Assembly (NCBI RefSeq): GCF_020382885.2
Contig: NC_058504.1
Span: 14,395,019 to 14,459,018 of the forward strand
Reading direction: 5' to 3'
Origin: Scatophagus argus
Taxonomy: Eukaryota; Chordata; Actinopteri; Scatophagidae
DNA length: 64,000 nucleotides
Both the position numbers and the translations under genes were made by a program. Shown here piece by piece: positions 14,970 through 27,700 of the stretch; position 1 is the stretch's first letter, and every line of letters begins with the position of its first letter. The notes under the pieces are model-generated. The model was not told the origin of the DNA. It saw nothing but the letters and a program-made list of their open reading frames with translations, and ran no database searches.

Positions 14970-15020
14970 GTAGCTAAACAGAATTCAGCCATCAGTATTT
15001 GTATTATGAACACCTGCCCT
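14970..15020 (+). repeat. 51-bp exact direct repeat, copy 2
   Basis: Second copy of the 51-mer at 11020-11070. Exact identity over 51 bp amid unrelated flanks implies a recent local copying event or a short mobile fragment. Confidence 0.95.
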
Positions 15021-18000
15021 ATTCTTACTGTGACATGTCCTATTAACTTCCATGAAAAAGGCCTATTGTCCTCTGATATACTGTAACCAAATTCAGGGTA
15101 TGCTGGGGAATGTACCACTACTTATAAAAGGTCAGTAAGACAAATTGTGGAATCAAAATGGTAAAAGCAAAGCTGTCTGTTTTGTAAATTAGTTTGGCAA
15201 CAGACAGGCCATCAGAGCAGGTAACCATGTACTGGAATGGCTTGAACTAGATGTTGATGACCAGCAAAGTTGCAACCGAGTGAAAAGATGCAGAAATTAA
15301 GCATACTTAGAGTTATCTATTCAAGTTTATTCTGCTTTCTTTGTCTGGCATCCAAAATGAGTTTGTGGGTCACAGGACCAGTTTCACAACACCAGCCTCA
15401 GTACTGGCAGGGATTCAGAGTCTTGCCTGTCGCATGGGTGTTTCAACCCTGATCCTCATGTCTCATTGAGCTACCTTGCATCCACTGATTGTCTAGTTCT
15501 TTAGTGAACTAAATATGTTTGCCCTTGCGTGGTGGACCAAATTGAAAGAAGGTAATTTTTATTTAATGTGACATTCATCATAGACAGTCTCACCAATTGT
15601 TGTTATTGTACTATCATATAGTATGCTGTGGCTTTCAACAAAGCTTAAAGGAAGAAATATGAGATTAAGCCTTTTTCTTTCAAAAAATCATCACTAAAGC
15701 ACTGATAATGAAAATTAATTTCCATTTATCCAACCCCACACTGCCGGCTCTCCAAAAACCAGTCTTCCTTGAAATTAGCAGTTTTTCATCGCTATCACCC
15801 AGGGCATTGATCCATTACCTGAGCTCAAATTGAATGGCACTTTTTCACTCTAATTAAGAAAATAGCTTCATAAGCACACATCTGCCAAATGGTGGGAGAA
15901 GAGAACAGGAAAGAGAAGAAAGTGTGGTATGAGTTACAAAGAGAGAACATTACAATGAAAAGGGAGTGACAAAAGAAAATGAAAAATGTCTGAGGGCAGT
16001 CAAGCAAATGGCATTAATTATTTTTTCTGCATCAATAGCTGAGATTATTATTATTATTAGCTTTCAAAGGTGTACCAGACTGTAATTTGTAATCAGTAAT
16101 CTATATTTCCAATAAGTTTGTAAGCACTGAAAAAGGAACCTTCTGATTAAATCAGTGTCTTGAAAATGAATGTAAATCTTGTGTGAAGAGGTACGACTGT
16201 ATAAAGTTGCCATGAAACAGAAGACAAAGTGCTATTTGTACTCCACATACGTACGTGTTACCTGTAAAAAGAGGTAGCGAGGGAGAAGCTTATTGCTGAT
16301 ACTGATTTCCATTTACAGAAGCCAATAGTAGTGTTCTTAAATTTACAAACATAAAGGTCCCATGGTGGTCTTTGGGAAGGAGATCACTATTGATATGGGC
16401 AGATCAGAGTGATCAGATTGTCATTTATCATTTACTATTTATTAGAAAACTATTTAGAACAGCCTCAGAAATGAGCTCCAGATCAATGTTTGTCATTTCA
16501 AGAGTAATCAACTGCACTGTTTATAGAACAAGTGTTTTAACAACTTGAATTACTACTTAAACTTCAGACAGCTTCTACTGAGATAATACTTTTACTCACA
16601 GAACGTACATCTGTACCATCTTTCTGCAAGGTACTCACTCTATCCTTGCAGATATGTCTTAGCTACTTCTGAATTTGGGAATTAAAAATGGAACTTTGCT
16701 GCATCTCTCACGGTGTGGAATTCAGCAAACACTGATAATCCATCTAACCCATTCTTCAATCATCTACGGAAATACTCTAAGTCCCTGTTTCTTCTTGCTG
16801 CCCGGGGATCTCATGGTCCACAACAATTCTCAGGATGAAAATATCTCACAGAGGTTTGGCCATGGTCAATGTCAAGAGAGCTATCTGTTAAGCCTTATTT
16901 TGGGACTTATTTACAAACTTCCATGCAAGGTTTATTTTGAATCGTGTACTTTTTCCCCTTTGGCAAGTCCTCCAAAAAGATTGTGAGATTATCACAATAC
17001 TTTATCTTAACTTTTTTTTTTGCTGTTCATGTTGTATGTGCGCATTTCTTTGCATATTATGTTAACTTGTTAAACTGGAACACAGGAGCGATACGTTCCA
17101 CAGTTTGTTGGAACTGCCAGTCATTCATCTAACATCACAGCTCATGATTACACAGGGCAGCAGATCTTCATTATCTGCTGCCAGTTATCAATGCTGCTGT
17201 GAGGATGCCCTTCATGTCCACGCACTGTGAAGGATAGTCGGAGCTGAGATTTATAATAAAACATATGACCCTATAAATATACCATCTACCTTTGGGAATG
17301 ATAACTCTTTCCAGTTAGGAAAGCATCTCTCTTATCAGACTTGATGTGATGAAGTCTTCCAGCTGGCAGTTATGGAGCATCACAACACAGTGCAGCCTCT
17401 TTGCCACTTTCTGAATAATGCCCCCAAAAGGCAAACAAATGGCGACATCTGATACAGCTGTACTTTGTTTTTCTCACTGCTTTTACAGCATTGTTTTCAG
17501 CTCATATGTATAAAAAGGAAGATGTAGCCACTTTGATGTCTGTCATTGGTTTGTAGGCTACCGTTTTGATGCCTTGAGTGAAGCTTTTTTGGAAACAGAA
17601 GTGACCATATTTGGATGAGAGGGTGAATCAGGTGAGGAGAAAGGTTAACAGCCAGACAGGGCACTTAGCACCTAAAACTAGTGCTAGCTTGGTCAGCAAT
17701 GTGGATCACGTTAACTGTGATATTGTTCTAACTTTCCCCAGTAGTGAGTTAATTTTAACAGACAGGTGGTTAGTTTAAACACTTGCTAGGAAAGTCTGTT
17801 TGAACACAGTTAATTCAGTATAGCTCCATCTATGTACTACTGGTGGTAACTCTGAATCTATCTATTATAGATAAACATCCACATATCTATCTATAAATAC
17901 ATCTCAATTTGATTGATAAATTGATAAATAGATGGATAGATATGAGGGAATCTTATCTATCTGGCCATCCATCCAGCAGCAACTTTAAATCGAGATTTTA

Positions 18001-18143
18001 GCTAAGCCTATGCAATCTGATGCTGGCATGGTGATTTTGCTATATAACTTGTGAATTTGTTTGTAAATTAATCATTTAAAATATCAATGCATGTTTATAT
18101 AACATTTAATGTTTATTATAATCTAATGAATTTTGGAGGGGCA

Positions 18144-18410
18144 CAAAATGTCACGACTGAACTATGGACCAGAACCGAAACGCACGACTCTCAAAGTTTC
18201 AAAATGAAGTCTTTATTTACAATTACAAACTGAAAATCAGTCTTCACAGAGGAAAAAACCTACACTAAACTAAGAAACAAAAACTTTGGTAAAGGCAATG
18301 GCATGGAGATGACGCTGGTTGTCTGCAGTTGCAAACGGGGGCCTTTAATGTAAAGTCCATGTTGGTGTAATGGTCAGATGTCCTAATACTTTTGTCTATA
18401 TAGTGTACCA
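18144..18410 (+). mobile_element. Transposon remnant ending in a Tc1-type terminus
   Basis: The right part (about 18,360-18,410) ends with a gtcctaatacttttgtctat motif followed by atagtgta, the 3' terminus of the teleost Tc1 group that also occurs at 20705-21651 and 37158-37436. The left part (from gtcacgactgaactatgg) is a different repeat, with a tctttatttac motif as in several fish retroelement ends. No transposase code remains. Confidence 0.55.
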
Positions 18411-20394
18411 CAACAATTAGAATATGAAATTGAAAAATACCAGAATAATTTCTTCATAGTTCGCATGATTTTATGCTTGACAGGCACTATTTCACAGCTT
18501 GCTGTTGAGATCAAAGCCATACTGCATATTGTTACTTTTTGGGATGTGATGGAAAACTGCCGCAAGGCCGACGACCTTCAACTTGAGCACATACCAGCTA
18601 AACTACAGCTGTGTTCTAGATATTATTTTAATACAGTGAAGGCAGCAGGCAGCAGTTTTTTCTTTGTCTACAGGGGGTCTGAAGTGACCACTGTGAATCT
18701 GGGGCTGTGGTCATATCACCAGAAACCTCTTGCTGCTTTCAAAGACCCTTTCCAATGTCAGATGCAGAGGGTAAGCAAACAGACAATTACTATGAGAAAC
18801 AGAGCCTCTTCCCATAGAAAATGTAGATTCCAGAGTGTCTTGTTTTTGCTTTTAATTATAATGTGTACATTCCTTAAATATGTGAGACATTTTCCAAAGA
18901 TCAAGAAGCCTTTGATGGATTTTAGCAGCTCAAAATAAACAAAATCTCATGAGAAAAGAAAAATGAGTGTGGGATGAGCGCAGTGCACCTGGATATAGAG
19001 GAGGACAACATGTTCCTTTTCTTGAATGAAGAAAATCAATTTGAATAGAGGGCTTCAGCAGGTCATTGCTCATCTGTCTTAACCTTTCTGTCTGCTTCCC
19101 GGGGAGCACTTGTTACATTTGCTTGTTATTTTTGTTTGGCCTCAGAAAACACCTAAGGCACAGGGACGTATTTGCAAGTTTTGTCAGGATATTCTGAGAA
19201 ACAAAGACATTGACGTAAGCAGACCCACCATCACTTCAGCCAAACTCGATAGGTTTTCATTAAGGCTTCAGAGCTGAGGTTATGTGACCTATCTTGGCTC
19301 TGTGTTCTTTTGGATCAATGAATGAAAATGGGTCTGCTGCTCACTTTACTGTGCTAAACAAGCAACACATCACAGCCAATAATGTGTTTTGTACAAATCG
19401 TCTATACTGACAGTTCAAGTTCTGTTACCTGTTTTGTGCATTTTGTGAGTATAAACACTTTAGGGGTGAATGTTGTCTCCTACTACTGGATAAAATATCT
19501 AATGAAGGAAGTTCAGTTTGGAAATAATATCCATCATCAGTCACTTGAAACAGTATAACAGATAAGAAAATTAAGTTACTGGAAAGTATGACAGCAAAAC
19601 TGTCTACAAATCCAACCAAGTCATCAGCCAAATTCTAAAAAGATTCATGGCACGCATTAGAGACAGATTACTCTGGAAATTTTGGCTGTCTTATCCAAAA
19701 GTACATCTAGTACACTCACACAAATATCCTCAAATGTCGACCAAAAATGGAATGTCAGATAAAAACCTACAGGCAAACTACAGTCCTGGTATTTTTCAAA
19801 TACAATAAACAGTAGTTAGTTTTGTCAGTATTTGGTCATAAACTAAACCAAGAAACCAAAGAATTTAACAAATTTAAACGAATTTAATAAAAATTTTAGC
19901 TGATCTAAATTAAGGGGACACAAAGTTATAACAAATATATCCATCCTGAGAGGAACATAAATATATGTATTATGTTTAAATTCATGGCAGTCCATACAAT
20001 AGCATTTCACTTCAAGCCAAAAATGTCAACCTCATGGTGGTGCTAGAGGGAAATCAGGGGATCACCAAAGACAGCAGGATTCAGCATCTGGGGATCAAGA
20101 AATTTTCCATGTCCACAACGTGTCTTGTGCAGGTATTCGGAGTGATGTGATACATCAAAACATCCCTGGAATTTCATACTGGGATGAAAACAGATTAAAT
20201 TGAAGCTGCCAAGTTTTATTTTTTTGTTTTCTGATTCACCATCAAGTCCAACATTTTTATTAATTGTGCATCTGAACGACAAAAGGACCACAAACAACTT
20301 TTGTCATTTTTTAGAAAGATTTTTTTCTTTTCATGATCTATTATTTCCTCCAGTAACTTTTATCATCAATGCAATTACATAATAATAAACTAAA
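18411..20394. other. Intergenic, gene-poor
   Basis: It contains a 157-codon open frame (18465-18938, +) with no domain, no recognisable similarity and a composition like translated non-coding DNA. I do not call it a gene. Nothing else was identified. Confidence 0.45.
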
Positions 20395-20560
20395 TAATAA
20401 ACTTTACTTAGCACCTTTCAAAAAGGAGATTTCCAAAGTGCTTAACAATCATTAAAACATAAACAAAATAAATTGTACACTGAATAGAAGGCAATAAACA
20501 GAATATAAAGCAGGAGAGCAGGAGAGTCAGTCAGCAAGAAACACCTTTCACACCATAATG
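20395..20560 (-). repeat. LINE/SINE 3'-tail-like repeat (antisense)
   Basis: The words actttacttagcacctttca and ccaaagtgcttaacaatcat match a very common teleost repeat tail (consensus near tttatatagcacctttcaaa ... aaagtgctttac) read on the minus strand. Only the tail is visible, so the parent element is not assigned. Confidence 0.5.
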
Positions 20561-20704
20561 AATACACAATCAGAATATCAGTGAATATGGATGCAAATAA
20601 TGAATGAATAATAAACACATTCTGCCACTAGAAATGGTTTCGGTTCCACAGAGCAGGTCACAATACACAATATAAATACAGAATGCAGCTTGTTCATCAG
20701 CAGG

Positions 20705-21651
20705 CACACTATATAGACAAAAATATTGGGATGGGGCTGTTGGGTGGGTGCCCTTACTCCCAGTGAAGGGAAGTCTTGATGCTTCAGCATACCAAGACAT
20801 TTGGGCAATGCTATGCTTCCAACTTTGTGGCAACAGTTGGGGGAAAACTGTGCCCCAGTGCACAAAGCAAAGTCCATAAAGACATGGTTGGATGAGTTTG
20901 GTGTGGAAGAACTTGACTGGCCCACACAGAGCCCTGACCTCAACCCCATCCAACACCTTTGGGATGAACTGGAACTGAGATTTTGGGCCAGGCCTTTTGG
21001 TCCAACGTCCATGTCTGACCTCACAAATGCTCTACTGCATGAATGAGCAAAAATTCCTGCAGACACATGTGGGTTCTCAGTCATCCGGGTCAAGGTTCTA
21101 AGATTGATGGGGAGTTCAAGGGATTTAACCTCTAGTGGAGTCATCACCTTGGGGATGGTCTTGAGGGTCATTGACACTTTGTGCCATCATGTGAGTCATT
21201 AGGGTCACATAAGGGATGGTGCGAATGGGGGTTAAACTGTCTTTGAAGGGATCTAAAGGCTGTACTATAGGCTGCTGAAAGTTGTTGTCGTAAGCCACCA
21301 CCTCTGTTCAATTATAGATGTTCTAGGATAAGCGACACACCTTTTAGGACTCAAATGTGCACATTCAGGACAACGGTTTGAGGTGTGAAAGAGGCCATCT
21401 ATGTCCAGATGGAATACCTGGAACTCCCCATCAGTCTTAGAACCGAAGAAGCCTTTCGGATGAGAGGTGAAATGTCTTCAACAATTTAAAGATAGCCGGT
21501 TGCCGTTGCTTCTAGCACTTCAACATTCCGAACTCTTGTGGATCAGTGGAAGCTATTATAGCTGCAGCTGTCTGCATTTAGAATGTAAAACCATTCAAGT
21601 TCCTATCAGTTTTATGATCAGGTGGCCCAATACTTTGGTCTATATAGTGTA
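20705..21651 (+). mobile_element. Defective Tc1/mariner transposon, interrupted by another repeat
   Basis: The left terminus reads cacactatatagacaaaaat (20705 on) and the right terminus is its inverted counterpart, ending ctttggtctatatagtgta at 21651. Between them a shortened transposase C-terminal region is readable at 20801-21046 (+), including DWPTQSPDLNPIQHLWDELE, the DDE-domain end of the teleost Tc1 group. The position normally holding the catalytic glutamate (NPIEHLW) is glutamine. The N-terminal DNA-binding half is deleted. Transposase similarity stops near 21065 and resumes near 21534, the gap being filled by a foreign insert. The copy is not autonomous. Confidence 0.85.
21066..21533. 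mobile_element. Nested insert with internal inverted repeat, unclassified
   Basis: About 470 bp inserted into the Tc1 copy, with boundaries approximate. It contains an imperfect inverted repeat: a segment near 21098-21118 (aagattgatggggagttc) pairs with one near 21420-21440 (gaactccccatcagtctta). The latter is followed by accgaagaagcctttcggat, a word set I recall as widespread in teleost repeats. No ORF. Confidence 0.5.
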
Positions 21652-24600
21652 TTTATTAAACACATAACAGACTACAGAGAGAAGCTGTTCTTGAGGGATG
21701 ACTGTGTGCCTCTGTTAGTACATGTGCAGACACAAACTGCATCAAAAGTGCTTAAAGCTGTCAAAGCCAACTGACATCTGATCCAGTTGTAATCCAGCTG
21801 TATTCGTCATCATCTTAAAGCACAGTTTCTCGTTTCCTCCTTTGTCACATAGTTTCCTTATGTCCTCTAGGCATCCTTGGTGGGAAAGAAATAAGGGGCA
21901 AGGAAAGATGCAAGGAAAGATGCAAAGACATGGATGCAATTGAAGAGACTCGGGGATATACTCTCTGACTTTCTCTTCCTTCCTCAACCATAAGTTTTTT
22001 CATATTACTTTGTCTCAGCATACAGACAGAACAGCATAAATATTTCCTTGAAGTACTGTAAGTGCGTGATTTGAATAAGCGGCTGACAGTAATTCATTTA
22101 ACTCTGAAGGCCCAACGCCAACTTTACATTTAGTTTGCTAGACAACACTGATTAACATACAGAGATGTGCATATAACTCAACCACTGATTTACAATGATC
22201 TCCTTTTCCTGTTTTCCCTTTTTAATTTCCTTGATGGACTGAGACACAGGCTGATATCAGATATAAACTTTAGAACAAAAAATAACTGTTAGTCAGAGTA
22301 AAGATATAAAGTTGTATTTGTCCTAACATTCATTTCACATTTGCTAAAGGTTTAGTGTTAAAGGAAAATGAACAAAGAATGCTGAAACGCTATAATTCAT
22401 CTGATCTGTTGTTATTCTCATGTCAATATTAATTTGTCAGCTCTATTTGTTCCCCAAAGGCCACTGCACACTCACACTGACAGCCTCACATTTACATTCT
22501 TTAATTACAATCTGTGTCAAAGTGACAATCAGTTTTAAGTTATAAAGACACAAAGATGCACACACAAATACACACAAGTATATACACACACATTCCTTTG
22601 AAAACAGGCAAAGTATTTCCCACAAGTCGCTGCTTACTTCCAGGTTGAATGAGATCGCATTCAGATGGAATGATGATATGCAGCTCAGAGGTTCATCGGT
22701 GGAGCCAAATTACCATGATGTACATTTTCTTTTGAAGATGGAAAGCCTGAGGTTGCTATTAATGTGCTACTTGATAGAGCCAATCACTGCATCCTTGCAG
22801 AGCTAACAACCTGTCACTGAAATGACACTCTTTCAGTCAGAAAATGCTTTTCTCTGATTCTCTGATAGAGAAATAATGCCACACTTTCATTTACATGCCA
22901 TAAACCCAAAAATCACCTGGAGGCTTCTCTCATTCAAGACCACAGCATCACAATCATCGGTATTTCTCCTGCATTTCTCAGAAAACACACGGAGGACAGT
23001 TTTATGAAGTTCCAAGTGTATTGTGGTAGACCTTGGTGGATCAAAGACCTCATCATTATGGTCCTGCAGGGGAAACTTTAAAGACAAAACAAGTCTCACT
23101 CTCCTCACCAAACCTCTGAGGCAATCATCTAATGGTTGGGGCTCACCGCACTGATAAACTGTCCACTCAGCAGCACTCTGTAGAGCCTGGGCTCCTGCCA
23201 GGCCATTTCCAGCCTCAAGCATCATCAGCCAAGAATCCTCTTTGATGAACACACCTTCCTACAGTCCTACTACAGTACAGCTCTCGCACACAGACCCCTG
23301 CCCCATTCCTGTTTTTGTCTTTGTCAAACAACCTACACCAACACACCAATTTTGCAGCCATGAGCATTTCTGATGGGGTCAGCCAGGAGCTATACCAGAG
23401 CTTTATCAAATTTAAGTGATGCAGTGCTTCATGTACTGCTTCCGATTCCCTTTTGTCAAATGGTGCTTCAGAAAGTGCTGGACTTGCATTTTTCCCCACT
23501 GTGAGAGGAAATCACTTTGCCAGCTGTTCATTTCCAGCAGGACAGGTACCATATCAGCGTTAGACAGTAAATACCCCATTATTTATGTACAGCTATCATT
23601 GCTTTCATGAAGCAGAGGTCATTGACCACACTTCATTGCATGGTGCATATAACTGTATGGGTAGTCATTCTGACTGTGTGGGTGGGTATGATAACATATC
23701 CTGGATGGTTAGTAATGTCAATAGAAAGAGACAGGGAGGGAGAGAGTGGTGGGGGCAGATAAAGGGAAAGCCAGAGAGAAGCTGAGCTAAAAAAAAGGAA
23801 TGAAAGAAAAAATTGTGTTTTATTGTATCTTCACCCAGATAGGCTCAATCATGCCTCAGGCTCTTTACAAGCAAGAGAAAGACTGCTCTTTTGTGAAGCC
23901 AGAAGAGTTTGGTCTCATCTGGCACACTGGCAGCTGAGTAGCATTGATGAAATCCACTCTCTTCTCTTTTCATTGCTCTTTACTGGCTAATGCCTGCTGC
24001 TGAGCCATCCTGAAGCTGTGACGTAACCACCAGGATCTTGTTTTCCTTAAGCTATCATGCTGTTCTGGTCCAAGATCCACAAGCGCAAGAGCAATTTTCG
24101 AATAGTTTAAACTACTCCAATTCACATTAGACAAAAACAAATTAACTGATCCGATCAGACAGATAACAGTCTTTGTATCAACAATACTGTTGCTGTAGAT
24201 TTCAATGTTTCAGTTTATTGCCAATCATAAGACAGGCATTTACAGAGGAGGTTCATATAACAGTGTAATCAACACATAATGATAATAAGCAACAGCCAGC
24301 AATAACATGACAAACCAATAGACATACATGGTTGGTGTTATAATAATAAAAGAAATAGTAAAATGCTGTGAAAAGAAAAAAAGAAAATAAAAGCGAGACA
24401 GAAAAGTATATCTAAGATTCTTCTTGCTGTGGTTTAGAGCTGCTAATGGAAGTATGGTTTATTCATCAGTTCACTGAAAGAAACCTGACACGACTTATTA
24501 TGATAACAATTCATTTTTTTAATAACAAGAAAATAATCTTCTAATTAAAAGTAGTCTTAAAGTTTCCCATAGCCCTTTACTCCACAGCTGACGAAACCCA

Positions 24601-26435
24601 GAAGATGGGTGAGGAGCCAGGAGTGGAAGAAAACTGTCTGGATGCTGTTCACACACAAATTTTGTTACATAGGATAAGGGAGCTGAGAAGGTAATTCACG
24701 CATTATATAGAATATTAAATGACAGCTAGTCATGGCCGTGTACATAATACCCACAGGCTCTGCAGGTATTTCCATTTGCGGCAGAAGGCATTTGCAAAGC
24801 AGCACAAGCAGATCTGCATTCATAAAATATTAGCAAACCGCTAAGATCTGCAGCTTGAATTATGGGAAGAGAAGAGAAATGGTTTCTATTCATCTCTTCT
24901 TCGTTTCAGCTGAAAAGCTAAGGCTTCTTCCACAGCTATTTAGTAATGCAATAATCAGTACCAAGCTATACTGCCATGGACTGTCAGGAAGAATCGACTA
25001 TGCAACTGCTGGAATATGATAAGTATGTTTGCAAGAATAAAAATAATAACAAGTTCATGAAAGTTTTTGGATAATGCAAAAGACACTGGAAAAGACAGTT
25101 AATTTGGTAACTGGTCAGTTTTTCTGAATAGCTTTCAGAAATATTGCCATTATTATCCTTCACTGCCTGTCCCAGCAAATTCCCAAAGGACACTTTAAGT
25201 TGACTTCCCATTTTAAGTGACAATCTTTGGAGACTTGGACTGATACGTGCATTTCTTATCCAAAATAAGAAGCATTCAGCTGCAGCTCCAGATGTCTACT
25301 GTTGGGGAAACAAAAATATTAACTCGGCTTCTGCTGGCCTGGATCTGGTTTCAACTCATGCTCTGGTTATTGGGAACAGGTGGCTATGCCTGTCACATTT
25401 TTAAGCTGAGGTGTGAATCTTCTGCCCCTATCATGGAAACCAGATGGGAACTAATTTTTTTTCCAAGAGTAGAGTTGAAAGACAGAAGGGAATATTATTA
25501 TCAGTACTGTCAAAGTATAATAGGTATGGAAAGTATTATCAGTATTGTCATGAATGAAGGATGAGTGAAAATTGACAGAATTGGTATTAATGGGATGCTT
25601 TATGTCGTAGACTTTTTCAGAAAGTCTATGATGTGAAAGTCTATCACATGATATATGATATGAATAAGATGCCAAAATTTGAAATAATCTCAATATGCCA
25701 AGAAAGTTTTGACTCTGTTTAAAAGCTTTATTGACTGATATTTACTGGCTTCCAGGGGACAGCACAAGTAAATACATTGTTGATGTATTAACATATTATC
25801 AAGTTTAAATGTTGTGTGCATCAGTCTAATCTTCACTCTCCTTTTTTCTGTGCTTTGATTTTCACCAACTCCTGGGGGAAACATATTTATGTTTGGCTAC
25901 TAAATGCTCCACTATGCTCAGCAGCTATATGCTAATTGTTGTTTGGTGCTAGAAAGGTAACATACAGTGGGTTTTCATGTTTCAGTTTTTTCACTGAAAA
26001 CAGCTGCCTGCTGTGGCTGAAAACAATACTGATGAGAAAGGTCATACTGAACCAGAACAGTAAAGCCGTCACCCTTAAATACAAAATAATGAGCTGAAAG
26101 ACACTACAAATCTCTGTACAAATGAGGGGAACTGTAGAGTGAAGAGATAATTCTCTGGGGGCTTATCACTATAAGTAACCCTTTTCACAATACACATGGT
26201 TCAGTCAGCATTAATATGCACAGTCCATCCTTGAGTCCAGACATAATCCAGTCCTGCTTTTACTTTCAACCAAAGATATCATGTTCATCTTATGGCTGAA
26301 ACTGATATTAACAACAACAGAGCTTTTTATCAGCTCCCACCAAGCCACACGAAGTAATGCTTAGAGTGTTATTTATTATAATATATTGCCATATTTTTAT
26401 CTTTTTCTCCTTTTTTTATTTAATTGCCTGGCATT
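21652..26435. other. Intergenic, gene-poor
   Basis: About 4.8 kb. Two overlapping minus-strand frames at 22887-23252 and 23215-23499 (121 and 94 codons) have a less biased composition than most here. They share no recognisable domain, sit in different frames, and show no splice or promoter signals that I can defend. The region 24,205-24,425 has a repeat-tail-like start (agtttattgccaatcataag), not classified. Confidence 0.45.
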
Positions 26436-26488
26436 AGTACTAAGGTGAGAGTGACAATAAAAATCTTTGAATCTTGAATCTTTGAATG
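26436..26488 (+). repeat. LINE/SINE 3' tail
   Basis: The segment gagagtgacaataaaaatct followed by tandem ttgaatct units is the typical 3' end of an L2-like fish retroposon. No upstream body is recognised. Confidence 0.5.
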
Positions 26489-27625
26489 CTTCAGCAGAAC
26501 CAACCCTTATCTTTTGTTTGTGCTCTGTTTGGGAAGATGAGAGGGGTCAGCGAGATAGCAGGTGAAAACAGGGTCCTCGGGTCTCTCCAGAGCCCAGTCT
26601 GATGGATCACCTTGGCCTCTGTCAGCTCAGAGAAAACTTTGCCAGTTCTCAACCAGTTTTGTATCATTACAGTGCAGATGGTATATGCAAATGAGCAATG
26701 TTAAATTGCTCTCCATTTTGCCTGCATCCAGAGTCCTCTTCTCATTTACCAGCAAAACACCACTAGATGAAGCTTTTCAATGGCTGCTAACTAAAGACTG
26801 TACTTCTACACTTCTGTGAGTCCAACACCACGGACACAACGCATAAAGAAATCAAATCACGAGAGAGAGAGAGAGTCGCACTTCCCTCTACCTCTTGGAT
26901 TAAGAAAGGGGCGTCTCACCACATTCAAGATTGAGATTGAGATTGTTTGTTAACAACCATCCGCCATATTGTTTCCTGTTTCCAAAACCAAGTATTATTT
27001 ACACCTGCATATGACTGCACCACTTATGCTCACAATATTGCAGCGAAAGATTCCTCTGTGGCCTGAAATGTATTTTCCTATACATCTGTTAAGACGACAC
27101 TTTCAACTGCAAATAATAACATTTTTGACTTTTTTATGAATTTTATTATGAATTTTTGACCCATGGAGACTTCATGTTTTTGAAACTTTCCTTGAACCAA
27201 GAAAAGTGATTTTAATGCCACTTTGTACATTCACAGAGCCCCATACCAAAGGAGTAAACACAGAAGTGAAAAAACTTAATAGGTGCCATGTCTGGATCCA
27301 GTATCCAGGATCCATTATACATCTATACATCGCACAAGAGAGAGGGGGCGTTTGTCGGTCCGGTACAGCACAGCGTATTCTGGTTGTTGTGGATTTTTTA
27401 TCTTTTGAGCAAAATGGAATACACAGCCCTCATTCTGCTCTCTCTGGTCATGTAGCATCAGTTTTAAAAATATTTTCACCTTTCTACTGCATAGGCAGTC
27501 CATTTCTATAAACAGACCACCTTTCAAGTGGTGAAATACTTTGTGAACCTCTCAGTTTTACATGATATGTAAGTCAAAACCACCAGAGCTCAACACAGAG
27601 CTAGAATGTGTTGGTATAACCAATA
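26489..27625. other. Intergenic, nothing recognised
   Basis: Non-coding. It contains a short GA run at 26863-26874 and a triple gattgaga motif near 26928-26947. Short ORFs here match no family. Confidence 0.5.
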
Positions 27626-27700
27626 CTCAGAATCAAATCAATCAGAATCAAAAGTCTTTATTGTCATTGTATCGGTGCATACAACGAAATTGGCAGCAGT
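27626..27700 (-). repeat. Retroposon 3' tail (antisense)
   Basis: The words agtctttattgtcattgtat and gcatacaacgaaattggca are the antisense form of a fish retroposon tail whose usual form is actttattgtcattgta ... acaacgaaatt. Only the tail remains. Confidence 0.6.

Larger units (their letters stand above)
10635..18143. other. Intergenic, gene-poor, with one duplicated 51-mer
   Basis: About 7.5 kb of non-coding DNA. It contains the two copies of a 51-bp exact repeat (separate entries), poly-T at 14651-14671 and a degenerate GATA/TATC area at 17860-17960. On the minus strand near 15,420-15,475 a gtagctcaatgagac motif with a nearby gggttgaaac resembles a degenerate tRNA-derived SINE head, but the spacing is wrong, so it is not called. 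No coding gene is supported. Confidence 0.5.

Noticed and set aside
15420..15475. Possible minus-strand tRNA-like sequence
   Set aside because: A-box and B-box-like words are too close together and the acceptor stem does not pair.
18465..18938. 157-codon plus-strand ORF
   Set aside because: No recognisable domain, ordinary non-coding composition, no promoter or splice context.
20801..21046. Treating the Tc1 frame as a working transposase gene
   Set aside because: Only the C-terminal part is present, the catalytic Glu is changed and the element is interrupted.
22887..23499. Two overlapping minus-strand ORFs (121 and 94 codons)
   Set aside because: Different frames, no similarity recognised, no splice sites that would join them.
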